Below are positions 55,637 through 64,000 of a stretch of 64,000 nt of DNA, in pieces. Source of the DNA: an uncultured Bacteroidales bacterium (lineage in GTDB: Bacteria > Bacteroidota > Bacteroidia > Bacteroidales > Bacteroidaceae); contig CACZBX010000004.1 of NCBI GenBank assembly GCA_902779535.1, positions 54,980 to 118,979 on the forward strand, written 5' to 3'. Numbering within the stretch: position 1 is the stretch's first letter; each line of letters begins with the position of its first letter. Both the position numbers and the translations under genes were made by a program. The notes below the pieces were generated by a model, which saw only the letters and a list, made by a program, of their open reading frames with translations, was not told where the DNA came from and ran no database searches.

Positions 55637-56878
55637 TCATTGCTCAATTCCCCTCAGAAATACCCGTTTAATGATTGGCGTTGTATATGAATAAGGGATA
55701 TAATCGATAGATGGAATTGGCTCGGTGATAAAGAAATTAGCCACCTTCCCTTCCCTTATTGAGCCATATTGAGCACTTTGTCCCATTGCATATGCGGCGT
55801 TGATCGTTGCTGCATTCAATGCTTCAGCCGGTAAGAGACGCATCTTGATACATGCCAACGAAACCACAAACTTCATATCACCCGAAGGGGTAGATCCAGG
55901 ATTATAATCGCTTGCAACAGCAACGCCCAATCCGGCATCAATCATCTTACGCGCCTTTCCATAGGGCATATTCAGGAAGAAAGAAGTACCAGGAAGCACT
56001 GTCGGCATCGTCTCTGTCCCTCGGAGGATTTCGATTTCCTCTTCCGTCATGCTCTCCAAATGGTCAACTGAGACTGCATTCCATTTCACTCCAACCTCGA
56101 CACCCCCTGAAGAAGCCAGCTCGTCGGCATGGATCTTGGGGCGCATCCCATATTTCGCTCCAGCCTCAAGGATACGCTCTGTTTCCTGTGGCGTAAAGAA
56201 ACCTTCGTCACAAAAGACATCGATATAATCAGCCAAGTGTTCCTTTCCGACAGCAGGAATCATCTCCTCGATAAGCATGTCAACATATTCAGTTTGCCGA
56301 CCGGTATAAGCCCGTCCTACGGCATGAGCACCCAGGAATGTCGAGACCACCTTAATCGGTGTGCTTTCCTTGATATGCTGAATCACCCGGAGCATCTTCA
56401 GTTCGTCCTCGGTGTTCAGTCCATACCCACTCTTTATCTCCAAGCATCCGGTTCCTTTACGCATCATCTCCTCTACCCTATGCATGGCTTGCTGATAGAG
56501 TTCTTCCTCAGAGAGAGTATGCAGAAGGTCGGCCGAGTTCAGGATTCCGCCACCCCGCTTTGCAATTTCCGCGTAGCTTAAGCCTTGAATTTTATCCACG
56601 AATTCCTGTTCCCTGCTGCCCGCATAAACGATGTGTGTATGTGGATCGCACCACGAAGGGAGGAGTGCTCCACCTTGAGCATCCACCACTTCCATATCGT
56701 CCGTGATAGCAAGACAATGGTCCATCGAGCCCATGGACACAAACAAGCCATCCTCGACATAAAGCCAGGCATTTTTCAGCTGATTCAACGAAGCCATCTC
56801 GGTTCCCTGCAAACGCAAGGAACCGTGATGGTCAATACCAGCCAATATACCAATGTTCTTAACTAACAGTTTCATCAA
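55637..56878 (-). CDS. hutI: Imidazolonepropionase
   Basis: 413 residues, amidohydrolase fold: LLPSWCDPHTHIVYAGSREQEF (metal HxH), GGGILNSADLLHTLSEEEL, TFLGAHAVG, PKIHADELASSGGVE, VDHLESMTEEEI and VASDYNPGSTPSG (Asp). It opens imidazolone propionate to formimino-glutamate, the third step of histidine breakdown. It is the last gene of the hut operon and overlaps hutH by 4 nt. Confidence 0.96.
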   Translation of the reverse strand: MMKLLVKNIGILAGIDHHGSLRLQGTEMASLNQLKNAWLYVEDGLFVSMGSMDHCLAITDDMEVVDAQGGALLPSWCDPHTHIVYAGSREQEFVDKIQGLSYAEIAKRGGGILNSADLLHTLSEEELYQQAMHRVEEMMRKGTGCLEIKSGYGLNTEDELKMLRVIQHIKESTPIKVVSTFLGAHAVGRAYTGRQTEYVDMLIEEMIPAVGKEHLADYIDVFCDEGFFTPQETERILEAGAKYGMRPKIHADELASSGGVEVGVKWNAVSVDHLESMTEEEIEILRGTETMPTVLPGTSFFLNMPYGKARKMIDAGLGVAVASDYNPGSTPSGDMKFVVSLACIKMRLLPAEALNAATINAAYAMGQSAQYGSIREGKVANFFITEPIPSIDYIPYSYTTPIIKRVFLRGIEQ

Positions 56879-58350
56879 CGTAAAAATCCAATGGAATGAG
56901 CAATGTGAGTATACATCACCTGATCTTCCTTGAGGAACGGAACAATCTTCCGGTACTCCTCATAGATAGCTTCGATTGCAGGAGATGATTTCAGCGGGCG
57001 ACGGAAGTCGAGTGCCTGGGCCGCGTTGAATAATTCAATGGCCAAGACTTTCTCTGTATTATAAACTACCTTATATAATTTAGTCGCTGCGTTCGCACCC
57101 ATACTTACATGGTCTTCCTGATCCTGTGATGAAGGAATGCTGTCCACCGATGCGGGCATACCCAACGTCTTGCTCTGACTGACAACAGCAGCTGCTGTAT
57201 ATTGCGTAATCATAAAGCCACTGTTCACTCCCGGATTAGCGACCAAGAAACTTGGTAATCCACGAGTACCAGATACCAAACGATAGATACGGCGTTCAGA
57301 AATGTTGGCCAATTCGGACAAAGCGATGCACAGGAAGTCGAGAGGCATAGCAATCGGCTCACCATGGAAGTTTCCTGCAGATATAACTGCATCTTCGTTT
57401 TCACAAACAATCGGGTTATCAGTTACCGAATTGATTTCACGGTCGATAACAGAGTAGACATAATGGATTGTATCTTTCACGGCACCATGTACCTGCGGGA
57501 TACAACGGAACGAGTATGGATCCTGTACGTTCACCTTTGGCTGTTTAATCAGTTCACTGCCTTCCAGCAACTGACGGATGTAGTCGGCCGTCTCAATCTG
57601 TCCTTTGTGAGGACGTAACACATGTACGGCGTGAATGAACGGATCGATACGACCATCGAATGCTTCCAGTGACATAGCTGAGATTTTATCTGCCCATGTG
57701 CTCAGCCGTTGCGCATTAATCAATGCCCAAACAGCAAATGCAGCCATATTCTGTGTACCATTCAGCAGTGCCAATCCTTCCTTAGAGGCCAGCTTGATAG
57801 GCAACCAATTCATCTTCTTCAACAGGTCTGCGCCCGTCATTCTTTGTCCTTGGTATTCTACTTCACCCATACCAAGCATCGGCAGACAGAGATGAGCTAA
57901 CGGAACCAAGTCGCCCGACGCTCCCAAAGACCCTTGCATATAAACGATTGGATAAACATCGTTGTTGAAAAAGTCGATCATCCGCTCTACGGTATCCAAC
58001 TTACAGCCCGAATAACCGTAACTCATGTTCTGAATCTTCAGCAGAATCATAATCTTCACGATGTCGTTCGGTACGCGTTCGCCTACACCACAGGCATGCG
58101 ACATGATCAGATTTACTTGTAGCTCCGACAATTGGTCAGCACCAATCGACACCTTGCACAATGAACCAAAGCCGGTAGTCACACCATAGATCGGTTCACT
58201 TTCTCTTTCGATTTTTTCGTCCAGATATTTACGGCAACGAATGATCCGTTGGCGAGCATCTTCGCTCAGCTCTATCTTATAGCCATTACGGATAATTTCG
58301 TCTATTCTTTCAATAGTCAAATGTTCAGCACTAATTTGATGTATCATCAT
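56875..58350 (-). CDS. hutH: Histidine ammonia-lyase
   Basis: 491 residues with the MIO-forming Ala-Ser-Gly in GSLGASGDLVPLAHL near residue 145. Also present are YGVTTGFGSL near 58, LLNGTQNMAAFA and QDQEDHVSMGANAA. It deaminates histidine to urocanate. It lies 6 nt after hutU and overlaps hutI by 4 nt. Confidence 0.96.
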   Translation of the reverse strand: MMIHQISAEHLTIERIDEIIRNGYKIELSEDARQRIIRCRKYLDEKIERESEPIYGVTTGFGSLCKVSIGADQLSELQVNLIMSHACGVGERVPNDIVKIMILLKIQNMSYGYSGCKLDTVERMIDFFNNDVYPIVYMQGSLGASGDLVPLAHLCLPMLGMGEVEYQGQRMTGADLLKKMNWLPIKLASKEGLALLNGTQNMAAFAVWALINAQRLSTWADKISAMSLEAFDGRIDPFIHAVHVLRPHKGQIETADYIRQLLEGSELIKQPKVNVQDPYSFRCIPQVHGAVKDTIHYVYSVIDREINSVTDNPIVCENEDAVISAGNFHGEPIAMPLDFLCIALSELANISERRIYRLVSGTRGLPSFLVANPGVNSGFMITQYTAAAVVSQSKTLGMPASVDSIPSSQDQEDHVSMGANAATKLYKVVYNTEKVLAIELFNAAQALDFRRPLKSSPAIEAIYEEYRKIVPFLKEDQVMYTHIAHSIGFLR

Positions 58351-58356
58351 TACTCT

Positions 58357-60381
58357 TTATTTATTAAATATACTTACTGCGTTATCTATCACTTCATCTT
58401 CTACCAGGTTAGGCATGGTCACTTTCAAGCCTGGCGTACGGTCCATCTCACGCTGAATAGCATGCATAGAGCCTTCATTGCGAGCCCAACTACGACGGGC
58501 AATACCATTATTGACATCCCAGAGAAGCATCTCGCGGATATGACGATCTGAATCTTCGCTACCATCAATCACCATACCAAAGCCACCGTTCATCACTTCT
58601 CCCCAGCCGACACCACCTCCATTGTGGATTGACACCCAGGTAGCACCTCGGAAAGCATCACCAATCACATTCTGTACGGCCATATCGGCACAGAACTGCG
58701 ACCCATCGTAGATATTACTGGTTTCACGGAACGGAGAATCGGTACCCGAAACATCGTGGTGGTCACGTCCAAGCACGACCGGACGAGAAATCCGTCCTTC
58801 ACGAATCGCCTTGTTGAAGGCAAGGGCTATCTTCGTTCGACCTTCCGCATCGGCATATAAGATACGGGCCTGAGAACCTACGACCAAATGGTTCTTCCCG
58901 GCCTCCTTTATCCAATGAATATTATCGTCAAGCTGATGGATAATCTCTTGCGGAACAGATTTCCTCATTTCCTCGAGGACCTCCGTTGCGAGTCGATCTG
59001 TTTCTGCCAAATCCTCTGGTTTACCTGATGAACAAACCCAACGGAACGGGCCGAAACCATAATCGAAGAACATCGGGCCCATGATATCCTGCACATACGA
59101 AGGATAACGGAACTTCCCGTTCGGCAGAAAGATGTCGGCACCAGCCCGACTGGATTCCAAGAGGAATGCATTACCATAGTCAAAGAAGTACATGCCATGA
59201 GCTGTCAATTTGTTGATGGCTGCCACTTGCCGACGCAATGATTCCTGCACTCTTTCTTTAAACAAAGTTGGGTTTTCAGCCATCATCACCTTTGATTCCT
59301 CCAGGCTCATGCCCACAGGATAGTAGCCCCCAGCCCACGGATTATGCAAGGATGTCTGGTCACTGCCCAGATCAACACGGATATCTTCTTCAGCTAAGCG
59401 TTCCCATAAGTCGACAATATTTCCCACATAAGCCATGGAAACAGTACGTTTTGCCGCCACTGCTTCCCGGATCTTCGAGATTAACTCATTTAAGTCTGTG
59501 TGCAACTCATCCACCCATCCTTGATCAAACCGTTTCTGTGCAGCTTTCGGGTTAATCTCCGCCACAACACTGACCACGCCAGCAATGTTTCCTGCTTTTG
59601 GCTGAGCGCCCGACATGCCTCCCAGTCCGGATGACACGAACAACATGCCATGAATATCCTTTTCGCCAGGTTTCAACCGTTTGCGGGCAGCATTAAGAAC
59701 AGTGATCGTCGTTCCATGAACGATACCTTGCGGGCCGATATACATATATGATCCGGCCGTCATCTGACCATATTGGCTTACACCCAAGGCATTGTCGCGC
59801 TCCCAGTCGTCAGGTTTCGAATAGTTAGGAATCACCATACCATTCGTCACGATGACTCTCGGTGCATTCTTGTGTGAAGGGAACAAGCCAAGCGGATGAC
59901 CGGAGTACATCACCAATGTCTGCTCATCCGTCATTTCGCTCAAGTATTTCATTACCAAGCGATACTGAGCCCAGTTCTGGAAGACAGCGCCATTCCCTCC
60001 ATAGGTAATCAGCTCATGAGGGTGCTGTGCAACAGCTTTATCCAGATTATTCTGAATCATCATCATGATAGCCGCAGCCTGCTCCGAGCGATGAGGATAT
60101 TCATCAATGGGACGGGCATACATCTCATAACGAGGACGGAAACGGTACATATAAATACGGCCATATTTCTTCAGTTCTTCAGCAAACTCAGGTGCCAGAA
60201 CAGCATGGAATTTCTTTGGGAAATAACGTAAAGCATTCCGAAGGGCCAGTTTTTTTTCTTCTGGCGTCAGGATATCTTTCCTTCGTGGAGCATGGTTCAC
60301 CTCCACATCATAAGGTTGGGGTTCCGGTAACGTATCCGGAATACCCATCTGTATATCCTTTACAAATTCTTCTCTTGTCAT
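58357..60381 (-). CDS. hutU: Urocanate hydratase (long form)
   Basis: 674 residues, near the length of vertebrate urocanate hydratase (about 676) and longer than the 556-residue proteobacterial form. Motifs: YGGNGAVFQNWAQYRL, MYSGHPLGLFPSH, SSGLGGMSGAQPKAG (NAD-binding Gly-rich), GSDQTSLHNPWAGGYYPVG and WVSIHNGGGVGWGE. It adds water to urocanate with NAD+ as bound electrophile. It lies 5 nt after ftcD. Confidence 0.96.
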   Translation of the reverse strand: MTREEFVKDIQMGIPDTLPEPQPYDVEVNHAPRRKDILTPEEKKLALRNALRYFPKKFHAVLAPEFAEELKKYGRIYMYRFRPRYEMYARPIDEYPHRSEQAAAIMMMIQNNLDKAVAQHPHELITYGGNGAVFQNWAQYRLVMKYLSEMTDEQTLVMYSGHPLGLFPSHKNAPRVIVTNGMVIPNYSKPDDWERDNALGVSQYGQMTAGSYMYIGPQGIVHGTTITVLNAARKRLKPGEKDIHGMLFVSSGLGGMSGAQPKAGNIAGVVSVVAEINPKAAQKRFDQGWVDELHTDLNELISKIREAVAAKRTVSMAYVGNIVDLWERLAEEDIRVDLGSDQTSLHNPWAGGYYPVGMSLEESKVMMAENPTLFKERVQESLRRQVAAINKLTAHGMYFFDYGNAFLLESSRAGADIFLPNGKFRYPSYVQDIMGPMFFDYGFGPFRWVCSSGKPEDLAETDRLATEVLEEMRKSVPQEIIHQLDDNIHWIKEAGKNHLVVGSQARILYADAEGRTKIALAFNKAIREGRISRPVVLGRDHHDVSGTDSPFRETSNIYDGSQFCADMAVQNVIGDAFRGATWVSIHNGGGVGWGEVMNGGFGMVIDGSEDSDRHIREMLLWDVNNGIARRSWARNEGSMHAIQREMDRTPGLKVTMPNLVEDEVIDNAVSIFNK

Positions 60382-60386
60382 AGTAT

Positions 60387-62090
60387 TTAGATTTTTGATT
60401 CAACGATTCCAATGATTTCAGCTTCAGCCTCCTTTGCCTTGGCTATAAGTTGGTTGGCCTCATCAATCAGTTGCTCGGCCATCACCCTGTCTCTCAGGCT
60501 TCCCGCATTAATTTTCACATTCAAGCCGGCACCCAGCACAGCCGCACGAACAGCCAGGGCACCAACACCGGCATCCGACACGCTGTTCGGATTACCCGTC
60601 TCGGCCATTGCCTTACAGATTTCAAAAGCCTGGAAAGAAGTTTTCATCGTACGTAATGGTACTTGAGCAGCATATAATGTAGCATCTTGAATAGCTTTTG
60701 AGCGGATTGTCTTTTCCTCTTCGGTTGTTTTAGGGAGTCCGAACGCCGACATAATCCTGTTGAAAGCATCCGTATCTTCATCTACCAGATGCAAGAGTTC
60801 AGTCATCAATGTCTGTCCCTTGTCAGCCCATTCACTAAACTCAGGGCAACGGTCATCCCATCCCGGCTTATGACTTGACAAATTGGCTACCATCGTACCC
60901 AAAGCTGCCCCCAAGGCACCCATATATGCCGAAATTGTTCCACCGCCAGGAGCAGGTGACTCACGGGAAGTCTCAAAGGCAAACTCATCAACGGTCAGGT
61001 CAACCAGCTTTTTCTGTTTATTGGCATCCTCCAGCAAGAACTCAATGACTTTTTCCCGAGGGTTGAAAGGTTTCAAATCATCCAGTCCCATGGAATGAAT
61101 GGCAATATTGATGATGTCCTCTTCAGGGATACCTGTCGAACGGTTCTGTTTCTTCAAGAAATATTTCCCCGCCTCTATCAAGGTTCGCTTGGGTATCAGG
61201 CCGACAATCTCAGTTCCCGTTACTCGAACGCCACGATTCTGGGCACAACGACAAACCTCGTCGAACGCTACATGCAAAGGAGTGATATTGATATTAGTGA
61301 TGTTCATGGACACCTGAGCGATTTTATATTCATCAATGTACCATCCAATGGCTTTGGTAGCCTTCAGCGTTCCTGGTTTCATCACTGGATTTCCCTGCTC
61401 ATCCTTCACGATCTTACCCGTAATCGGATTGCCCTCACGTACCGGACGACCTTTTTCACGAACATCAAAGGCGATTGCATTTGCCCGACGAGTGGAAGTT
61501 GTATTTAGATTAAAGTTGGTAGCTATCAAAAAGTCTCTTGCTCCAACCACCGTACAACCCGTCTTTGCAATACCTTCGTCGTAAGGGCGGGCACCGAAGT
61601 CTGGAGCCTTCTCCGGATTGGCCATTTTCTCAGGAAGCGCCTCGTACTCACCTTCCCGACAAACAGCCAAGTTAGTACGTTCTGGCTTAAATGCTGCAGC
61701 CTCATAACAATAGCACGGAATCATTAACTCCCGAGCAATGCGTTCTGCCAAAGTACGAGAGATAGCCGCACACTCCTCAAGCGTTATATTCGACACAGGA
61801 ATGATAGGCAACACATCTGTGGCCCCCATTCGAGGGTGAGCACCGTGATGGTTTCGCATATCAATAAGTTGACCAGCTTTTTGAACGGCGAGGAAAGCAG
61901 CCTCGACCACTGCATCAGGATTACCTACAAAAGTCACGACCGTACGGTTGGTTGCTTCACCCGGATCTACATCCAGCAGCTTCACACCTTTGACTTTCTC
62001 GATGACACCCGTTATCTGAGCAATAACGTTCATGTCGCGCCCTTCACTGAAATTAGGTACGCATTCTACGATTTGATTTTCTCGTTTCAT
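60387..62090 (-). CDS. ftcD: Bifunctional glutamate formimidoyltransferase / formimidoyl-THF cyclodeaminase
   Basis: 567 residues. The N-terminal formiminotransferase (about 1-340) shows ECVPNFSEGRDMNVI, HHGAHPRMGATDVLP and MNITNINITPLHVAFDEV. The C-terminal cyclodeaminase (about 360-567) shows SPAPGGGTISAYMGALGAALGTMVANLS and NPNSVSDAGVGALAVRAAVLGAG. It moves the formimino group of formimino-glutamate to tetrahydrofolate and releases ammonia, giving glutamate and methenyl-THF. It is the first gene of the hut operon, fused as in vertebrates. Confidence 0.96.
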   Translation of the reverse strand: MKRENQIVECVPNFSEGRDMNVIAQITGVIEKVKGVKLLDVDPGEATNRTVVTFVGNPDAVVEAAFLAVQKAGQLIDMRNHHGAHPRMGATDVLPIIPVSNITLEECAAISRTLAERIARELMIPCYCYEAAAFKPERTNLAVCREGEYEALPEKMANPEKAPDFGARPYDEGIAKTGCTVVGARDFLIATNFNLNTTSTRRANAIAFDVREKGRPVREGNPITGKIVKDEQGNPVMKPGTLKATKAIGWYIDEYKIAQVSMNITNINITPLHVAFDEVCRCAQNRGVRVTGTEIVGLIPKRTLIEAGKYFLKKQNRSTGIPEEDIINIAIHSMGLDDLKPFNPREKVIEFLLEDANKQKKLVDLTVDEFAFETSRESPAPGGGTISAYMGALGAALGTMVANLSSHKPGWDDRCPEFSEWADKGQTLMTELLHLVDEDTDAFNRIMSAFGLPKTTEEEKTIRSKAIQDATLYAAQVPLRTMKTSFQAFEICKAMAETGNPNSVSDAGVGALAVRAAVLGAGLNVKINAGSLRDRVMAEQLIDEANQLIAKAKEAEAEIIGIVESKI

Positions 62091-62118
62091 ATCAAACTAG
62101 GTTAAACGTTTTTTATCG

Positions 62119-62155
62119 GGTTGTAAATATACGTTTAAATTACAACCGCAACAAA
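62119..62155 (-). promoter_or_regulatory. hut operon promoter with overlapping inverted repeat (possible operator)
   Basis: On the minus strand TTTG (62152-62155), a 20-nt spacer, TATATTTA (62124-62131, one mismatch). The inverted repeat GGTTGTAA (62119-62126) / TTACAACC (62140-62147), 13-nt spacer, encloses the -7 box. A repressor bound there would block the polymerase; no regulator gene is adjacent. Confidence 0.6.
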
Positions 62156-62271
62156 TAAAAAACAAAGAAAATAATCTTTGATTATTCAAGGCTAAAGAGA
62201 GAATATCCATTCATCACCTTTTTAGTGTTTTTTGATGTGAGTTAACTAAAAAACTACGTATCTTTGCAGTG

Positions 62272-63186
62272 ATGGAAAAATTTGAAGTGAATATATTGGG
62301 GTGCGGGTCAGCTTTACCTACTACACGGCATTTCGCTTCTTCTCAGGTACTGAACATCCGCGAGAAGTTGTTTATGATTGACTGTGGAGAAGGAACCCAA
62401 CTTCAGCTAAGACGCTCGAAGTTAAAGTTCTCTCGACTGAACCATATTTTCATTTCACATTTACACGGTGACCATTGTTTTGGTTTGATAGGATTACTCT
62501 CCACGTTCGATCTTTTAGGCCGAACAGCGGCGATGCACATCTACGCACATCCCGACTTTGAGCCTATTCTAAATATGCAATTGGATTACTTTTGCAAGAA
62601 GATGGACTACGAAGTGGAGTTCCATCCTATCAACCCGTCGAAAATCGAAATCATTTACAAGGATCGTTCTGTCAGCGTGACGACGATTCCACTCCGTCAC
62701 CGCATTCCAACATGTGGTTTCTTGTTTTCCGAGAAGAAAACACCCGATCACATCAAACGAGATATGATAGACTATTATGGAATTCCGACTTGTGATATCA
62801 ATCGGATTAAGAATGGTGAGGATTATGTACTGGCCGATGGAACGGTGATACCAAACAATTGGTTGACTGCACCATCGAGTTCTCCACGCAAATACGCATA
62901 TTGCTCGGATACCCTTTATCATAGGGAGATTATCGAGCAGGTAAAAGGTGTAGACTTGCTTTACCATGAAGCTACCTTTGCGGATAGTGACCGTCCCAAG
63001 GCTGAGATGACGTTTCACACCACCGCCCTTCAGGCTGCTACGATTGCCAAGGATGCTGGAGTCAAGCAACTAGTCATCGGTCATTTCTCTGCTCGATACG
63101 AAGAAGAGGATCTTCTACTAAAAGAAGCACAATCAGTCTTCCCAAACACCGTACTAGCCATAGAGAATCTTAAGTTGATTCTGTAA
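62272..63186 (+). CDS. rnz: Ribonuclease Z
   Basis: 304 residues from the ATG at 62272 (a GTG lies just before). The metallo-beta-lactamase fold carries the motif HxHxDH in FISHLHGDHCFGLIGL, an N-terminal VNILGCGSALPTTRH, DCGEGTQLQLRRS, the RIPTCGFLF region and a late LVIGHFSARY. It trims tRNA 3' ends. The -7 box TATCTTTG (62259-62266) ends only 5 nt before the start, so the mRNA may have no or almost no leader. Confidence 0.93.
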   Translation: MEKFEVNILGCGSALPTTRHFASSQVLNIREKLFMIDCGEGTQLQLRRSKLKFSRLNHIFISHLHGDHCFGLIGLLSTFDLLGRTAAMHIYAHPDFEPILNMQLDYFCKKMDYEVEFHPINPSKIEIIYKDRSVSVTTIPLRHRIPTCGFLFSEKKTPDHIKRDMIDYYGIPTCDINRIKNGEDYVLADGTVIPNNWLTAPSSSPRKYAYCSDTLYHREIIEQVKGVDLLYHEATFADSDRPKAEMTFHTTALQAATIAKDAGVKQLVIGHFSARYEEEDLLLKEAQSVFPNTVLAIENLKLIL

Positions 63187-63197
63187 CAATTAGAAAG

Positions 63198-63749
63198 ATG
63201 GAAAAATACGACGAAAAAGAGGTCATTGCCTTGCTTCAGGATCCCTCCCGCTATCGGGAAGCTTTCGAACGAATCGTCCGTCAATATAGCGAACAGTTAT
63301 ACTGGCAGATTCGACGAATGGTCTTTAGTCATGATGACGCCAATGACATCTTGCAGAATACATTTCTCCGTGCATGGGATCATATAGAATATTTCCGCGG
63401 AGAAGCAAAGCTTTCTACCTGGCTCTATCGCATCGCCTTTAATGAGACGTTGGCTTTCTTAAATAAAGAACGTGCTGCTGCACATCTTTCGATTGATGAG
63501 ATGGACAGTCAACTGATTAACCAATTGGAGAGTGATGAATACTTTGATGGGGACGAGATACAGAAAATGTTCCAAAAGGCACTGCTTACCTTGCCCGAAA
63601 AGCAACGATTGGTATTCAATCTGAAGTATTTCCAGAACATGAAATATGAGGAAATTTCTGAAATCGTCGGCACCAGTATTGGAGCATTGAAAGCATCTTA
63701 TCACCATGCGGTCAAGAAAATTGAAGACTTTTTAAAAGAACATAGTTAA
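63198..63749 (+). CDS. ECF-type RNA polymerase sigma factor
   Basis: 183 residues: region 2 with DANDILQNTFLRAWDHIEYF and KLSTWLYRIAFNETL, region 4 with LPEKQRLVFNLKYFQNMKYEEI and GTSIGALKASYHHAVKKIEDF. It is a sigma-70 family extracytoplasmic-function factor without extra domains. It starts 11 nt after rnz, so it may be transcribed with it. The next gene, cut by the window end, is likely its membrane partner. Confidence 0.9.
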   Translation: MEKYDEKEVIALLQDPSRYREAFERIVRQYSEQLYWQIRRMVFSHDDANDILQNTFLRAWDHIEYFRGEAKLSTWLYRIAFNETLAFLNKERAAAHLSIDEMDSQLINQLESDEYFDGDEIQKMFQKALLTLPEKQRLVFNLKYFQNMKYEEISEIVGTSIGALKASYHHAVKKIEDFLKEHS

Positions 63750-63794
63750 ACCTTTACATCATATTTCCATCTAAAGATTTGAAAGGATACGATT

Positions 63795-64000
63795 ATGAAA
63801 GAAGAAGATGAATTGTTAAGAACAGTCGGAACCAAGAATCCGTTTAAAGTTCCTGAAAACTATTTCGAGAACTTCACGAAAGACCTCATGGAGAAACTCC
63901 CTGAGAAAGAGACTGCTGCAGCAATAAAGGTTACAATGTGGGATCGTGTCAAGCCATGGTTCTATATGGCAGCCATGTTTGCAGGCTTAATGCTTACATT
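63795..64000 (+). CDS. Probable anti-sigma or membrane partner of the ECF sigma factor (partial)
   Basis: Only the first 68 codons are present; the gene runs off the window. A soluble N-terminus (LLRTVGTKNPFKVPENYFENFTKDL) is followed by the start of a membrane helix (WFYMAAMFAGLML). The pattern NPFKVPENYFE is common in Bacteroidota proteins encoded directly after such sigma factors. Too short for the start of a zinc motif to be judged; the function is inferred from position. Confidence 0.6.
   Translation, partial: MKEEDELLRTVGTKNPFKVPENYFENFTKDLMEKLPEKETAAAIKVTMWDRVKPWFYMAAMFAGLMLT

Overview
The window is chromosomal DNA from an anaerobic gut-type member of the order Bacteroidales (Bacteroidota). 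The evidence is a dense set of Bacteroidales genes: SecA of about 1,100 residues, an Lnb-type protein, DUF6340 and DUF4250 proteins, FTCD-type histidine catabolism and a 5-cluster glycyl-radical activase. Shine-Dalgarno sequences are essentially absent, and many genes are preceded by the Bacteroidota promoter TTTG-N19/20-TAnnTTTG. A Parabacteroides-like genus fits but cannot be proven from the sequence alone. There is no prophage, insertion sequence, CRISPR array or rRNA; one tRNA-Ser(UGA) is present.

Layout. 0-6 kb: CAAX-type protease plus AGE-family epimerase, a phosphodiesterase, an esterase, an EamA transporter and an FMN-binding protein. 6-15 kb: an AldA-type lactaldehyde dehydrogenase, then a five-gene minus-strand operon (P5C dehydrogenase, HExxH lipoprotein, Xaa-Pro aminopeptidase, HypD-like glycyl radical enzyme, its activase) that reads as a hydroxyproline-peptide to glutamate pathway. 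15-24.5 kb: a small unknown operon behind a duplicated promoter, tRNA-Ser, DsbD, a cysteine-desulfidase-family protein, an M13 peptidase. 24.5-31 kb: SecA, then a phosphatase-fold protein without its catalytic residues, translationally coupled to an Lnb-type membrane protein. 31-38.5 kb: an envelope block (barrel, TPR protein, LptC, CNNM transporter, PpiD/SurA-like isomerase). 38.5-47.8 kb: small membrane proteins, HD hydrolase, PepD dipeptidase, Skp/OmpH, CE1-type esterase, reverse rubrerythrin, NadE. 47.8-52.3 kb: hisGDCB behind a complete promoter, His-rich leader peptide and attenuator. 52.3-64 kb: uridine kinase, lytic transglycosylase, the four-gene hut operon (ftcD-hutU-hutH-hutI), RNase Z, an ECF sigma factor and its truncated downstream partner.

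Metabolically, three parts converge on amino-acid scavenging. The hydroxyproline operon and the hut operon both end in glutamate, PepD releases histidine from dipeptides, and histidine synthesis is switched off by attenuation when histidine is plentiful. The most unusual non-coding signals are intergenic arrays of about four short elements spaced 21-22 bp apart (2.6, 20.6, 30.9, 43.7 and 55.5 kb). Two of them share one core (TCAC-N4-GTGA) and the others have unrelated cores. A separate family of four-hairpin REP-like repeats lies just 3' of three plus-strand genes.
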